From Marinomonas transparens (GTDB taxonomy: Bacteria > Pseudomonadota > Gammaproteobacteria > Pseudomonadales > Marinomonadaceae), in assembly GCF_016463975.1 (NCBI RefSeq), contig NZ_JAEMNX010000001.1, positions 310,001 through 374,000 on the forward strand: a DNA stretch of 64,000 bases, given 5' to 3'. Made by a program: the position numbers and the translations under genes. The notes beneath the pieces are model-generated. The model saw only the letters and a program-made list of their open reading frames with translations, searched no databases and was not told the DNA's origin. This document shows, in pieces, positions 26,624 to 34,726 of the stretch (positions are counted from its first letter, which is position 1; each line of letters begins with the position of its first letter).

Positions 26624-28605
26624 ACCGATCTTCTTTATTGATACCGTTCGTCGTAATTGTATTATTCACCTTATTGGTCTTTTCGTTTCTACAAACGGAC
26701 TCACCACTGACCTTTGCAACACAGTGGGCCATTGTTCAGGGAAATATCACTCAAGACTTCGATCAAGTGGATTGGGCGTTTTCTCGCTTGCCTAGGCTAG
26801 CCATGGCGTTATTAGTTGGCGCTGCTATGGGATTAATTGGTAGTGTCATTCAGCAATTAACACGCAACCCCTTGTTGTCTCCCGTGACGCTGGGGACATC
26901 CAGCGGCGCTTGGATGGGGCTAATTATTCTCGCCATTGTCTGGCCAGAAGGGCAAGCCCATTATCAAGCCATGGCCGCCATGATCGGGTCACTTCTTGCA
27001 CTTGGTTTAGTTTTGTTGATCAGTGGTATACGACAGCTTACTGGGCTGTCTATCGTACTGGCAGGCATGGCGGTTAACTTATTATTTGGTGCCATTACTA
27101 CGGCGTTAATCTTGCTCAACGACCAATACGCACAAAACTTGTTCATTTGGGGCGCTGGCGATCTGAGTCAAAATGGCTGGCAGAAAGTCCATTGGCTCTG
27201 GCCTCACTGTCTAATTGGCATTGCCATTTTGGCTTACGCTGGCAAGCCTCTCACTCTGTTAAAGTTAGGTCAAAGTGCGGCGGCAGGACGCGGTTTAAAC
27301 GTTACGGCTCTGTTTCTTATCTTGATGGTGTCAGGTCTATGGATGTTATCTGCCGCCATCACCATGGTTGGCATTATCGGTTTTCTAGGTTTGGTTTCGC
27401 CGAATTTAGCGCGTTTATTGGGCGCTAGAACGGCCACATTTGAACTTTGGCTCTCAAGCTTACTTGGTGCCATGTTATTAGTTGCTGCTGATAACTTAGC
27501 CATTCTGGCGAACATCTTTACTTTTACTCTTGTACCAACCGGGCTGACAACCGCATTAATTGGCGCGCCACTGTTAATTTGGTTGATCCGACAACGGCTA
27601 AATCAAGCTGACAATACAGTATTCCAAATGCTTCATGGGAAACAGACTTTAAGCCGTGAGCGCATTTTCATCGTCATGGCCGCATTCCTGCTTTTTATTT
27701 TGCTCGGTGTTTTCTTTCACATCGAGCAAAACAACTACCTGTTGCAATGGCCAAATGACCTAAGTTGGCCTTTACGTTGGCCTAGAATCACCGCCAGTAT
27801 CTTTGCGGGTGCGGCGATGGCGGTTTCAGGCGTCATTTTACAAAGACTGATTCATAACCCCTTAGCCAGCCCTGATTTATTAGGCTTGTCGGCAGGAGCC
27901 ATATTAGCCCTCATAGGTACCAGTACCTTTTTCGGTATCCGTTTAGGAGAAATGGGGTCACTTGTGGCTTTCTCCGGCAGTATGGCTGTGTTGGGACTTT
28001 TGTTATTGCTAGGCCGCCGCTTTCGCTTCGCCGCCGCGCCAATGATTCTAACTGGGGTGGCTTTGTCTGCCCTGATAGAAACACTTGTACAGTTTGTTTT
28101 AATTAAAGGTACAGAGGATGTTTTCGATATTCTTCGCTGGCTGGCCGGATCGACCTATCGAGTCACACCAAATCAGGCCATCATCTTGATGCTTTGTAGT
28201 TGTGGGTTGATGATATTAGCGTTAAGCCTACATCGCTGGCTCACATTACTGTCAATGGGAAAAGTTACCGCCGCCGCAAGAGGGATCGCCGTAAAGCCTG
28301 CCTTCATCTTGCTATTAATGTTAGCCGCCGCCCTATGCTCATTAGTGACCGCACTGGTTGGGCCCATTACCTTTGTCAGTATTGTTGCTCCCCATTTAGC
28401 TAGCTTATTAGGAGCACGTCATGTGGTCGCTCAATTATCTTTATCCGCCTTACTTGGTGCCACCTTATTACAAGCCTCTGACTGGCTAGGGCAAACACTA
28501 ATATATCCCAACCAACTGGCTGCAGGCACCATGGTGGCGATCATTGGCGGTGGGTACTTTGTGATATTGCTAATAAAAAGCAAAGCAAACAAGCATTCTT
28601 TCTAA
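26620..28605 (+). CDS. fhuB: Iron-hydroxamate ABC transporter permease, fused two-domain (FhuB-like)
   Basis: A 661-residue inner-membrane protein made of two FecCD-type halves, as in E. coli FhuB. Each half has the sequence around a TRNPLLSPVTLGTSSGAWMG or HNPLASPDLLGLSAGA segment, and each ends with a cytoplasmic coupling loop (GLVSPNLARLLGAR, then VAPHLASLLGARH). About 20 membrane helices are predicted. The fusion is typical of ferric-hydroxamate importers and supports hydroxamate as the substrate class. It starts with a four-base overlap with fhuD. Its stop is 18 bases from the stop of the convergent qorR-like gene, with no strong terminator between. Confidence 0.94.
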   Translation: MNRSSLLIPFVVIVLFTLLVFSFLQTDSPLTFATQWAIVQGNITQDFDQVDWAFSRLPRLAMALLVGAAMGLIGSVIQQLTRNPLLSPVTLGTSSGAWMGLIILAIVWPEGQAHYQAMAAMIGSLLALGLVLLISGIRQLTGLSIVLAGMAVNLLFGAITTALILLNDQYAQNLFIWGAGDLSQNGWQKVHWLWPHCLIGIAILAYAGKPLTLLKLGQSAAAGRGLNVTALFLILMVSGLWMLSAAITMVGIIGFLGLVSPNLARLLGARTATFELWLSSLLGAMLLVAADNLAILANIFTFTLVPTGLTTALIGAPLLIWLIRQRLNQADNTVFQMLHGKQTLSRERIFIVMAAFLLFILLGVFFHIEQNNYLLQWPNDLSWPLRWPRITASIFAGAAMAVSGVILQRLIHNPLASPDLLGLSAGAILALIGTSTFFGIRLGEMGSLVAFSGSMAVLGLLLLLGRRFRFAAAPMILTGVALSALIETLVQFVLIKGTEDVFDILRWLAGSTYRVTPNQAIILMLCSCGLMILALSLHRWLTLLSMGKVTAAARGIAVKPAFILLLMLAAALCSLVTALVGPITFVSIVAPHLASLLGARHVVAQLSLSALLGATLLQASDWLGQTLIYPNQLAAGTMVAIIGGGYFVILLIKSKANKHSF

Positions 28606-28623
28606 TTCATAAAAGCATGGGAA

Positions 28624-29046
28624 CTAAGGGGCTTCTTCTATTGAATCTTTATTTCCGGCAAGGATGCCTGAAAGATTTTCTTCTATCCAATTAGCCAAGC
28701 CGACGACATGCACAGCCGCTTCTGAACCAAGTTTTGTCAAACTGTATTCCACATGGGGAGGCACAACAGGAAAAGAAGTACGTAAAACCAAACCATCTTG
28801 TTCCAATACCTGTAAGGTTTGAGCCAGCATTTTTTCACTAACGCCTTGAATAATACGGCGTAGTTCACTAAAGCGAAATGTGTCACCTTCGTGAAGGGCG
28901 ATCAGCACTAATCCGCCCCAACGGCTTGATATATGCTTTAAAACCTCACGGGCAGGGCATTGGTCTGATAAAACATCACCACGACGATACCTTTCTGAAA
29001 GAGCCTCTTTCACCAAGTTGACTTTTTCTTCCATAATTTTCTCCAT
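28624..29046 (-). CDS. qorR: HxlR-family transcriptional regulator, QorR-like
   Basis: A 140-residue winged-helix protein with the HxlR pattern CPAREVLKHISSRWGGLVLI, RFSELRRIIQGVSEKMLAQTL and VPPHVEYSLTKLG. It carries the single N-terminal Cys (in DQCPAREVL) that redox-responsive members of this family use to sense quinones or electrophiles. It is divergent from qorB, as QorR is from qorB in other bacteria. The start could be the ATG at 29046 (AAGG upstream) or the one at 29034 (GGAG upstream). The symbol is a family assignment. Confidence 0.85.
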   Translation of the reverse strand: MEKIMEEKVNLVKEALSERYRRGDVLSDQCPAREVLKHISSRWGGLVLIALHEGDTFRFSELRRIIQGVSEKMLAQTLQVLEQDGLVLRTSFPVVPPHVEYSLTKLGSEAAVHVVGLANWIEENLSGILAGNKDSIEEAP

Positions 29047-29049
29047 ACT

Positions 29050-29061
29050 TACCTTTTGGTA
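29050..29061. promoter_or_regulatory. QorR operator candidate
   Basis: TACCTTTTGGTA is an inverted repeat (TACC, four bases, GGTA) immediately before the qorR start. A partial second copy follows, with ACTTAC repeated at 29047 and 29065, 18 bases apart. The position would allow QorR to repress itself and qorB. Confidence 0.5.
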
Positions 29062-29129
29062 TGTACTTACTAAAAGTTTGTTAGTGGTTTATTGTAGCCC
29101 TATCAACTTAAAACTCAAAGGAGAAAACA

Positions 29130-29978
29130 ATGATTTTAGTAACAGGCGCTTCAGGTCAACTTGGCCGTTTGGTAATTGCTTCCCTATTAGAGAAGACAGA
29201 GGCAAGTAACATCATCGCAGCGGTTCGTAACCCAGACAGTGTTAAAGACCTTGCTGAGAAAGGCGTACAAGTACGACAAGCCGACTACTCTCAACCAGAA
29301 ACCTTAGTGAAGGCTTTTGCCGGCGTAGAGAAATTACTGCTGATTTCATCAAGTGAAATCGGACAACGAACACCTCAGCACACCAATGTGATCAATGCCG
29401 CAAAAGAAACCGGTGTTTCTCTTATCGCCTACACAAGTATTTTAAAGGCTGACAATACACCATTAGCACTCGCCGACGAGCATTTTGAAACTGAAAAATT
29501 ACTTGAAGAGTCTGGTATCCCTCACGTATTGCTACGCAATGGCTGGTACTCAGAAAACTACGTAATGGGCTTACCTATGGCACTAGAGCACGGTGCAGTA
29601 TTAGGTTGTGCTGCGGATGGTAAATTCTCTACCGCAACACGCGCAGACTATGCCGAAGCCGCTGCAGTTGTGCTGACCAGCAACAATCAAGCTGGTAAGG
29701 TCTATGAATTAGCAGGCGACGCCGCTTTCACTCTAACAGAGTACGCCGCAGCCATTACGGAAGCCTCCGGCAAAACCGTGGTATTTCAAAACCTCCCTGA
29801 AGCAGAGTTCAAAAAAATGCTACTGGGCGCAGGTTTACCTGAAGGCTTAGCAAGTTTATTTGCTAACTCAGAAGCAGGCGCTGCAATTGGCGGACTTTAC
29901 AGCGACAACAAAAGCTTGAGCGCATTAATTGGCCGTCCAACCACTCCGATCATGGAAACCATTAAAGCGGCGCTTTAA
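29130..29978 (+). CDS. qorB: NAD(P)H:quinone oxidoreductase QorB (NmrA family)
   Basis: A 282-residue short-chain dehydrogenase-like protein. The N-terminal nucleotide site is MILVTGASGQLGRLV. Conserved stretches recall E. coli QorB (YtfG): VRQADYSQPETL, KLLLISSSEIGQRTPQH, LRNGWYSENY and the C-terminal LIGRPTTP. The enzyme reduces quinones with NADPH and protects against electrophilic stress. AAGGAG precedes the ATG. It sits between the two iron-uptake systems with its own regulator and is probably unrelated to siderophore transport. Confidence 0.93.
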   Translation: MILVTGASGQLGRLVIASLLEKTEASNIIAAVRNPDSVKDLAEKGVQVRQADYSQPETLVKAFAGVEKLLLISSSEIGQRTPQHTNVINAAKETGVSLIAYTSILKADNTPLALADEHFETEKLLEESGIPHVLLRNGWYSENYVMGLPMALEHGAVLGCAADGKFSTATRADYAEAAAVVLTSNNQAGKVYELAGDAAFTLTEYAAAITEASGKTVVFQNLPEAEFKKMLLGAGLPEGLASLFANSEAGAAIGGLYSDNKSLSALIGRPTTPIMETIKAAL

Positions 29979-30013
29979 TCGCTTTTAGAACACATCACCT
30001 ACCGTTTTAAACC

Positions 30014-30052
30014 AAAAAGTCTCATTCAAATCATTGAGTGAGACTTTTTCTG
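30014..30052. terminator. Bidirectional terminator after qorB
   Basis: Arms at 30014-30029 and 30034-30049 (AAAAAGTCTCATTCAA and its near-complement) pair over 16 bases with one G-U pair and a four-base loop. A and T runs on both flanks make it usable by qorB and the converging ABC gene. Confidence 0.9.
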
Positions 30053-30099
30053 TTCCTATTATCTTCTGAATCCTTTAAAGGGCTTTGATCTTGAAAATA

Positions 30100-31797
30100 T
30101 CATTCTGGCGTATATTGCCACATATCCCGATATAAACGTGATTTCTTAAGCAACGCCTGATGAGAGCCCTTAGCAACGATGCGGCCATATTCCATCAATA
30201 TTATTTGATCCGCTTGCACTATGGTATCAAGACGGTGGGCCACCATAATAATGGTTTTATTCTGATAAACCTTATGCAGACTCTGTAACACCGTCTTTTG
30301 GGTTTCACTATCTAACGCCGATGTAGGTTCATCCAGCAGTAAAATATCCGCCCGACGCAATAATGCTCTGGCAATGCTCAAACGTTGCTTTTCGCCTCCT
30401 GAGAGATACATACCGTTCTCGCCGATTTGCTGATCCAAACCAAGTGGTAAGTTAGTAAACCATTGATGTAGCCCAACGTCCTCCAAAACAGATATTAATG
30501 CGTTATCTGTCGACAAACTATCGGCAATTAAGAGATTTTCTCGTATGGTACCGCTAAATAACTGAACATGCTGACCAACATGAAGTAACGATTGATACAG
30601 GTTTTTAGTACCTATATCTGCTATATCAATACCTCCCAAGGTAATACTCCCTGATGAAGGAGCCTGAAAACCAGCTAACAAATTAAGTAAGGTACTTTTA
30701 CCACTGCCAGAAGGGCCAATAATCGCGCAAAATTGGCCTTCATTAATGGAGGCCGACAGGCCGTGCAATGTGTCCGTTTCAAGGCCATGGTTAAACGAGG
30801 CATGATCTAATACGAATCTTCCATATGAAACACCTTTCCCTTCAATAGTTTGGTTAGGCAAAGTTTGAATGTCATACAACGCTTTAGCTGAAGACAAAAG
30901 TACTTTTGATTCTGGCAACAACATACTGAGTGTGTGTTGAACTTGCATCAGATACAGCGCAATAAGTGCGGTAAAAACCCATGTCTGAATGGCTAAAACA
31001 TCATTAGAGATCAACCAACCACTCATCACCAAAAAACCAACAAGTCCAAATTGGCTAATCAGATTGGGAACTTGACTCGCGATGCCTCCAGATTTTTCCA
31101 ATGTTAGCCCTGAACGACGTAATATTTGCAGTCGCATAACCAATGGTTCTAATAGCAAATCCGTCACAGCATAGCTTTTAAGCATAGTGAGCCCTTGCAA
31201 ATATTCAAATAGTTGGCTGCTAGCCAATGCTTGTTCATGATGATCCGCAGTGATTTTTGGTGTGAAAAATTGACTCAATAGGCGATAGCAAAGCCATGCA
31301 ATTGGTAATGGAAGAAGGGTGGCTAACGCCAGCATTGGCTGTAAATAAACCAGTATTGTTATCAACGCAATAAACAACATAAGCTGTGCGATGATATCCG
31401 CAAGCAAGTGTGAAAAAACCTCTTCAAACTGTTTAAATTGGGTTGTGAAAAGGTGCTGCCACTGACCAGATCGCTTACCTAATAATAGATTTAATGGGAG
31501 ACGTCGTAACCGATCTAATAATGTGACACGTAGTTGATTTGTCGATTGATACGCACCAACAAAATTAAAATAACCACCTTGAGCAAAGGCAAACTTAAGG
31601 AGTAGAGCAAAAATAGAAAGGCCAGAAAGGGCCGTTATTTGTAAAAGGCTAAATACATCACCTTGATTAACCATCCAGATAAACATCACAACAGGAACAA
31701 GGTCGACCAGCTCTTCCATTACCCGTAATACCCAACCAAGTAAAACAATACGGTTCACACTCTGGTTGTTTCTGATGAGTTTATAAATATATGACAT
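30100..31797 (-). CDS. ABC half-transporter, membrane plus ATPase domains (YbtQ/P-like, partner 2)
   Basis: A 565-residue exporter-fold protein with six predicted membrane helices (about residues 15-300) fused to an ATPase domain. Walker A GPSGSGKST is near residue 358, the signature LSGGEKQRLSIARALL near 455, Walker B DILLLDEPTSALD near 482 and the switch His in VAHRLD near 515. It directly follows its partner gene (stop and start codons abut). Such a pair beside an MFS carrier and a TonB receptor resembles YbtP/YbtQ, exporter-fold proteins that import ferric yersiniabactin. Import direction here is inferred from that context. Confidence 0.88.
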   Translation of the reverse strand: MSYIYKLIRNNQSVNRIVLLGWVLRVMEELVDLVPVVMFIWMVNQGDVFSLLQITALSGLSIFALLLKFAFAQGGYFNFVGAYQSTNQLRVTLLDRLRRLPLNLLLGKRSGQWQHLFTTQFKQFEEVFSHLLADIIAQLMLFIALITILVYLQPMLALATLLPLPIAWLCYRLLSQFFTPKITADHHEQALASSQLFEYLQGLTMLKSYAVTDLLLEPLVMRLQILRRSGLTLEKSGGIASQVPNLISQFGLVGFLVMSGWLISNDVLAIQTWVFTALIALYLMQVQHTLSMLLPESKVLLSSAKALYDIQTLPNQTIEGKGVSYGRFVLDHASFNHGLETDTLHGLSASINEGQFCAIIGPSGSGKSTLLNLLAGFQAPSSGSITLGGIDIADIGTKNLYQSLLHVGQHVQLFSGTIRENLLIADSLSTDNALISVLEDVGLHQWFTNLPLGLDQQIGENGMYLSGGEKQRLSIARALLRRADILLLDEPTSALDSETQKTVLQSLHKVYQNKTIIMVAHRLDTIVQADQIILMEYGRIVAKGSHQALLKKSRLYRDMWQYTPE

Positions 31798-33492
31798 TTA
31801 AACCTCCACTTGTTCGAGGTAAAAATGCTGTTGGAAAGTTGTACTCGGTAATTCCAAAGTGGCATGACAATAATCACGAACATTGGCTCGATGGGAAATA
31901 ATGATTTGTGTTTGATTTGGGAAGGCTTGCGATAAATTATCCAATAACCGCAGCTCAGTAACAGTATCTAAATGAGCGGTAACTTCATCTAAAATAAGGA
32001 TAGGTGTATTTCTTAACAGAGCACGAGCTAGGCCAAGACGTTGTGTTTCTCCTCCACTAAGTAATCGGCTTGCCTCACCTACATCGGTATCCAAACCTTG
32101 TGGCATCTGTTCAATAACTGACGTCAACTCACAAACCTGAAGCACGCGATCTACAAACTCTTGCGAAGTCGAGTTAATTCGATCCAGCAGCAAATTATCT
32201 CGCAAGCTACCACGAAAAAGAAAAGTCTGTTGTGCAGCCATAGCGATCCACTGTGCTCTTTGCTGTGCCGAGCATGTTTGAAGTGAGACGTTATCTAGCC
32301 TCCAAGCACCACTTTTTAGGGCAATCATCCCCATTAAACTCTGCGCAAACGTAGACTTACCACAGCCGGACTCTCCGATGACAGCAAGGCGCATACCAAG
32401 CTTTAACTCCAAAGAAAGATCATTGATTAACACTCGGTCTGCTAATCCTAGCGTTAAATGGTCGGCACAAAGAGTAAACTGCGTCGGGGAAGGATGCATT
32501 TCAGAGACTTCTTCAACAATATTTAAAAGGGGTAACAACTGATTAAGAGCATCAAGTGCCTCCATAGTCTTCCCGAACATTTGTGTAGCCAGCAACCAAG
32601 GTTTCATTAATGCCAAGCTTAATATGACTGTTAACCCAAATGCCATATCGGAGATTTGTTGTCCACTCCACAACCACCCACCAAAAGGAACGACAAAAAA
32701 TACCGAACATCGTGATACTGTAGTAAAGCTTGTCCAGCCTTGTATCAATTGTCGAGTGTAGGTCTGTAGAAGGGCATGATGTGTGTGAATAGCGGTATCT
32801 AGTTGCTGCAGAGAGTCCTGATCCTTCAAGAACTGCTTTAGAACAGAAGCACCTTGAACAAAATCGAATACCGCTTTGTCTATGCGTGCAACGCTTTGAT
32901 TGTATAAGACTTGGCGTTCCGGAAAGGCTTTCATAATATGCACCTGCAACCACAGGGCGATAGGTAATGGCGCCAATGCCACCAGCGCCAAGCGCCAATC
33001 TAACCAACCAATTAAGGCAATGAATAAAATAGGCTGCAGTAATAGACTCAGGGTTTCTACACCATAATGGGCAAGCAACAGGGTCAAACGGTTACTGTCT
33101 CTAAGAACCCGCTTTTCAAGATCAGATCGGTGCCATTTAGTTAATTCTGCCAACGGCGCTCGTGCTAGCTGACGCACGGACAACTCACGCACTCTTTGTA
33201 CAATACGATAAGCCGCAAGGTGACACAGCCAATAAGCGCCACTCATTAACGCCAATCGGCTAATGATCAACAGACCTATAACGCCGGCAAGCCAAAACAA
33301 CTCTTGGCTATCTTTGTCGAGTACCGCTTGGGCTGAAAAAAAGACAATGAAATAAACAGCCACCTCAGCACCACAAGCAAGAATGGCAGTTATCAGTCCT
33401 AAGGTGAAAGCTTTATGTTCAGTTTTAATCAGCGACCATAAAAAAGCGTAGGTACTTTGAGTATTGATGTCCTCAAGCCTCATTAATGCCAT
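31798..33492 (-). CDS. ABC half-transporter, membrane plus ATPase domains (YbtP/Q-like, partner 1)
   Basis: A 564-residue exporter-fold half-transporter. Six predicted helices lie in residues about 25-300. The ATPase domain has Walker A GESGCGKST near 370, signature LSGGETQRLGLARALL near 470, Walker B ILILDEVTAHLD near 495 and the switch His in IISHRANV near 525. The catalytic Glu after Walker B is present in both partners, so both ATP sites could be active. The gene overlaps the MFS gene by 20 bases and abuts the second half-transporter, so a heterodimer is likely. Confidence 0.88.
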   Translation of the reverse strand: MALMRLEDINTQSTYAFLWSLIKTEHKAFTLGLITAILACGAEVAVYFIVFFSAQAVLDKDSQELFWLAGVIGLLIISRLALMSGAYWLCHLAAYRIVQRVRELSVRQLARAPLAELTKWHRSDLEKRVLRDSNRLTLLLAHYGVETLSLLLQPILFIALIGWLDWRLALVALAPLPIALWLQVHIMKAFPERQVLYNQSVARIDKAVFDFVQGASVLKQFLKDQDSLQQLDTAIHTHHALLQTYTRQLIQGWTSFTTVSRCSVFFVVPFGGWLWSGQQISDMAFGLTVILSLALMKPWLLATQMFGKTMEALDALNQLLPLLNIVEEVSEMHPSPTQFTLCADHLTLGLADRVLINDLSLELKLGMRLAVIGESGCGKSTFAQSLMGMIALKSGAWRLDNVSLQTCSAQQRAQWIAMAAQQTFLFRGSLRDNLLLDRINSTSQEFVDRVLQVCELTSVIEQMPQGLDTDVGEASRLLSGGETQRLGLARALLRNTPILILDEVTAHLDTVTELRLLDNLSQAFPNQTQIIISHRANVRDYCHATLELPSTTFQQHFYLEQVEV

Positions 33493-34726
33493 TCCCTATA
33501 CTTTTCACTACATTGAAAATGTAAAATACGGCACAAAAAACTAAAACAGAACTCAGCAAAAAGTGCGAACTGTAACCCAATAGCCCAGCTAAGCTACCTG
33601 CAAAAATAGAAAAGGCAATTGTCCCCAGACTTTCTGCACTTAGAAAGATGGTGAAATCAGTACCTGGCTGAGCCCCTTTTGACCAGTTCATAAAGAGTGA
33701 CAAACAAGTTAAAGATACCATGCCATCAAGTATGGCTAAGGCCGCAGGCAATATAACCATAAGACTTAAACCAAACAGCTTCCATTCATTCTCCGAATCG
33801 ATGCTTAAACCCAGCAATGCAATAACAAGTGCCTGAAAAATACCACCAAATAAGATCAATTTAGAGGCAGATACGCGTATTTTTCTAATTAAATAATGCC
33901 CAATTGGCGCTCCTATCATGCCCAACAATACCAAGTTAAGCGTCGATAACTGTGCCACTTGATCTAAGCTGTACCCGCTGTCCACCCAACTGGTTTGTAT
34001 CATATTATTGCTTAAGCCTGTGGCGCCTTTGAATAACAGCGCTACCCCCAACACTTTCCAACGATTAGGCTGATGCGCTAGGAACTGCCGTAACGACACC
34101 TTTGCTCGAGTACTAATCGATAAAAGCGCTACATCGGTAGTAACAACCCGCCATGAAAGCCAAGCAATGCCAAACATCCATAAGGCACAAATGCCATGAA
34201 AAAATGTCCATGACAGGGGCTCGATGAGAATGAGAAAGACAGGTCCCCCAGCTAACATTCCTAAGGTAAACCCAACAAAACGCAAAGTGCTCACCTGTGC
34301 GCTTTGCTCTGTACCTTGTTTCTTTATAGCATAACGATCTGTTGCAATATCTTGTGTTGCACAAACCACATTAGCCAGTAATACAGCCATAATTAATAAT
34401 GTTGCATGGCTGCCCGAAATGAACGCGAGGGCCAAAAACGAAAGGCTAGCAGCCAACTGAATAAGCGCAAGAACACGACCATTGCCGTAGCGAATACAAC
34501 GACTCTCTATGTAAGCAGACCAAAGAAACTTAACCGCCCAAGGCAGCAAGGCTATTCCCAACCAACCAATGGTTTCTACTGAATAGCCCTGCTGTCTAAG
34601 CCATGGAGGCAAGCCTAGCCAAGCTAATCCCATTGGCAATCCCTGAGAAAAAAATAAAACCAGTAACAGAGCACTGTCTTGATAACTTAATCGGCTATCG
34701 GATGAAACACTTTGATTAAAAATCAT
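33473..34726 (-). CDS. MFS transporter, RhtX/FptX/YbtX-like siderophore carrier
   Basis: A 417-residue inner-membrane protein with about 12 predicted helices. The N-terminal FFSQGLPMGLAWLGLPPWLR resembles AmpG-related carriers, a group that includes the siderophore permeases RhtX, FptX and YbtX. NVVCATQDIATDRYAI in helix 4 is a further family pattern. It overlaps the receptor gene by 11 bases and the first ABC gene by 20. FptX can by itself move ferric pyochelin into the cytoplasm; having both an MFS carrier and an ABC pair suggests redundancy or separate tasks. Confidence 0.87.
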   Translation of the reverse strand: MIFNQSVSSDSRLSYQDSALLLVLFFSQGLPMGLAWLGLPPWLRQQGYSVETIGWLGIALLPWAVKFLWSAYIESRCIRYGNGRVLALIQLAASLSFLALAFISGSHATLLIMAVLLANVVCATQDIATDRYAIKKQGTEQSAQVSTLRFVGFTLGMLAGGPVFLILIEPLSWTFFHGICALWMFGIAWLSWRVVTTDVALLSISTRAKVSLRQFLAHQPNRWKVLGVALLFKGATGLSNNMIQTSWVDSGYSLDQVAQLSTLNLVLLGMIGAPIGHYLIRKIRVSASKLILFGGIFQALVIALLGLSIDSENEWKLFGLSLMVILPAALAILDGMVSLTCLSLFMNWSKGAQPGTDFTIFLSAESLGTIAFSIFAGSLAGLLGYSSHFLLSSVLVFCAVFYIFNVVKSIGNGINEA

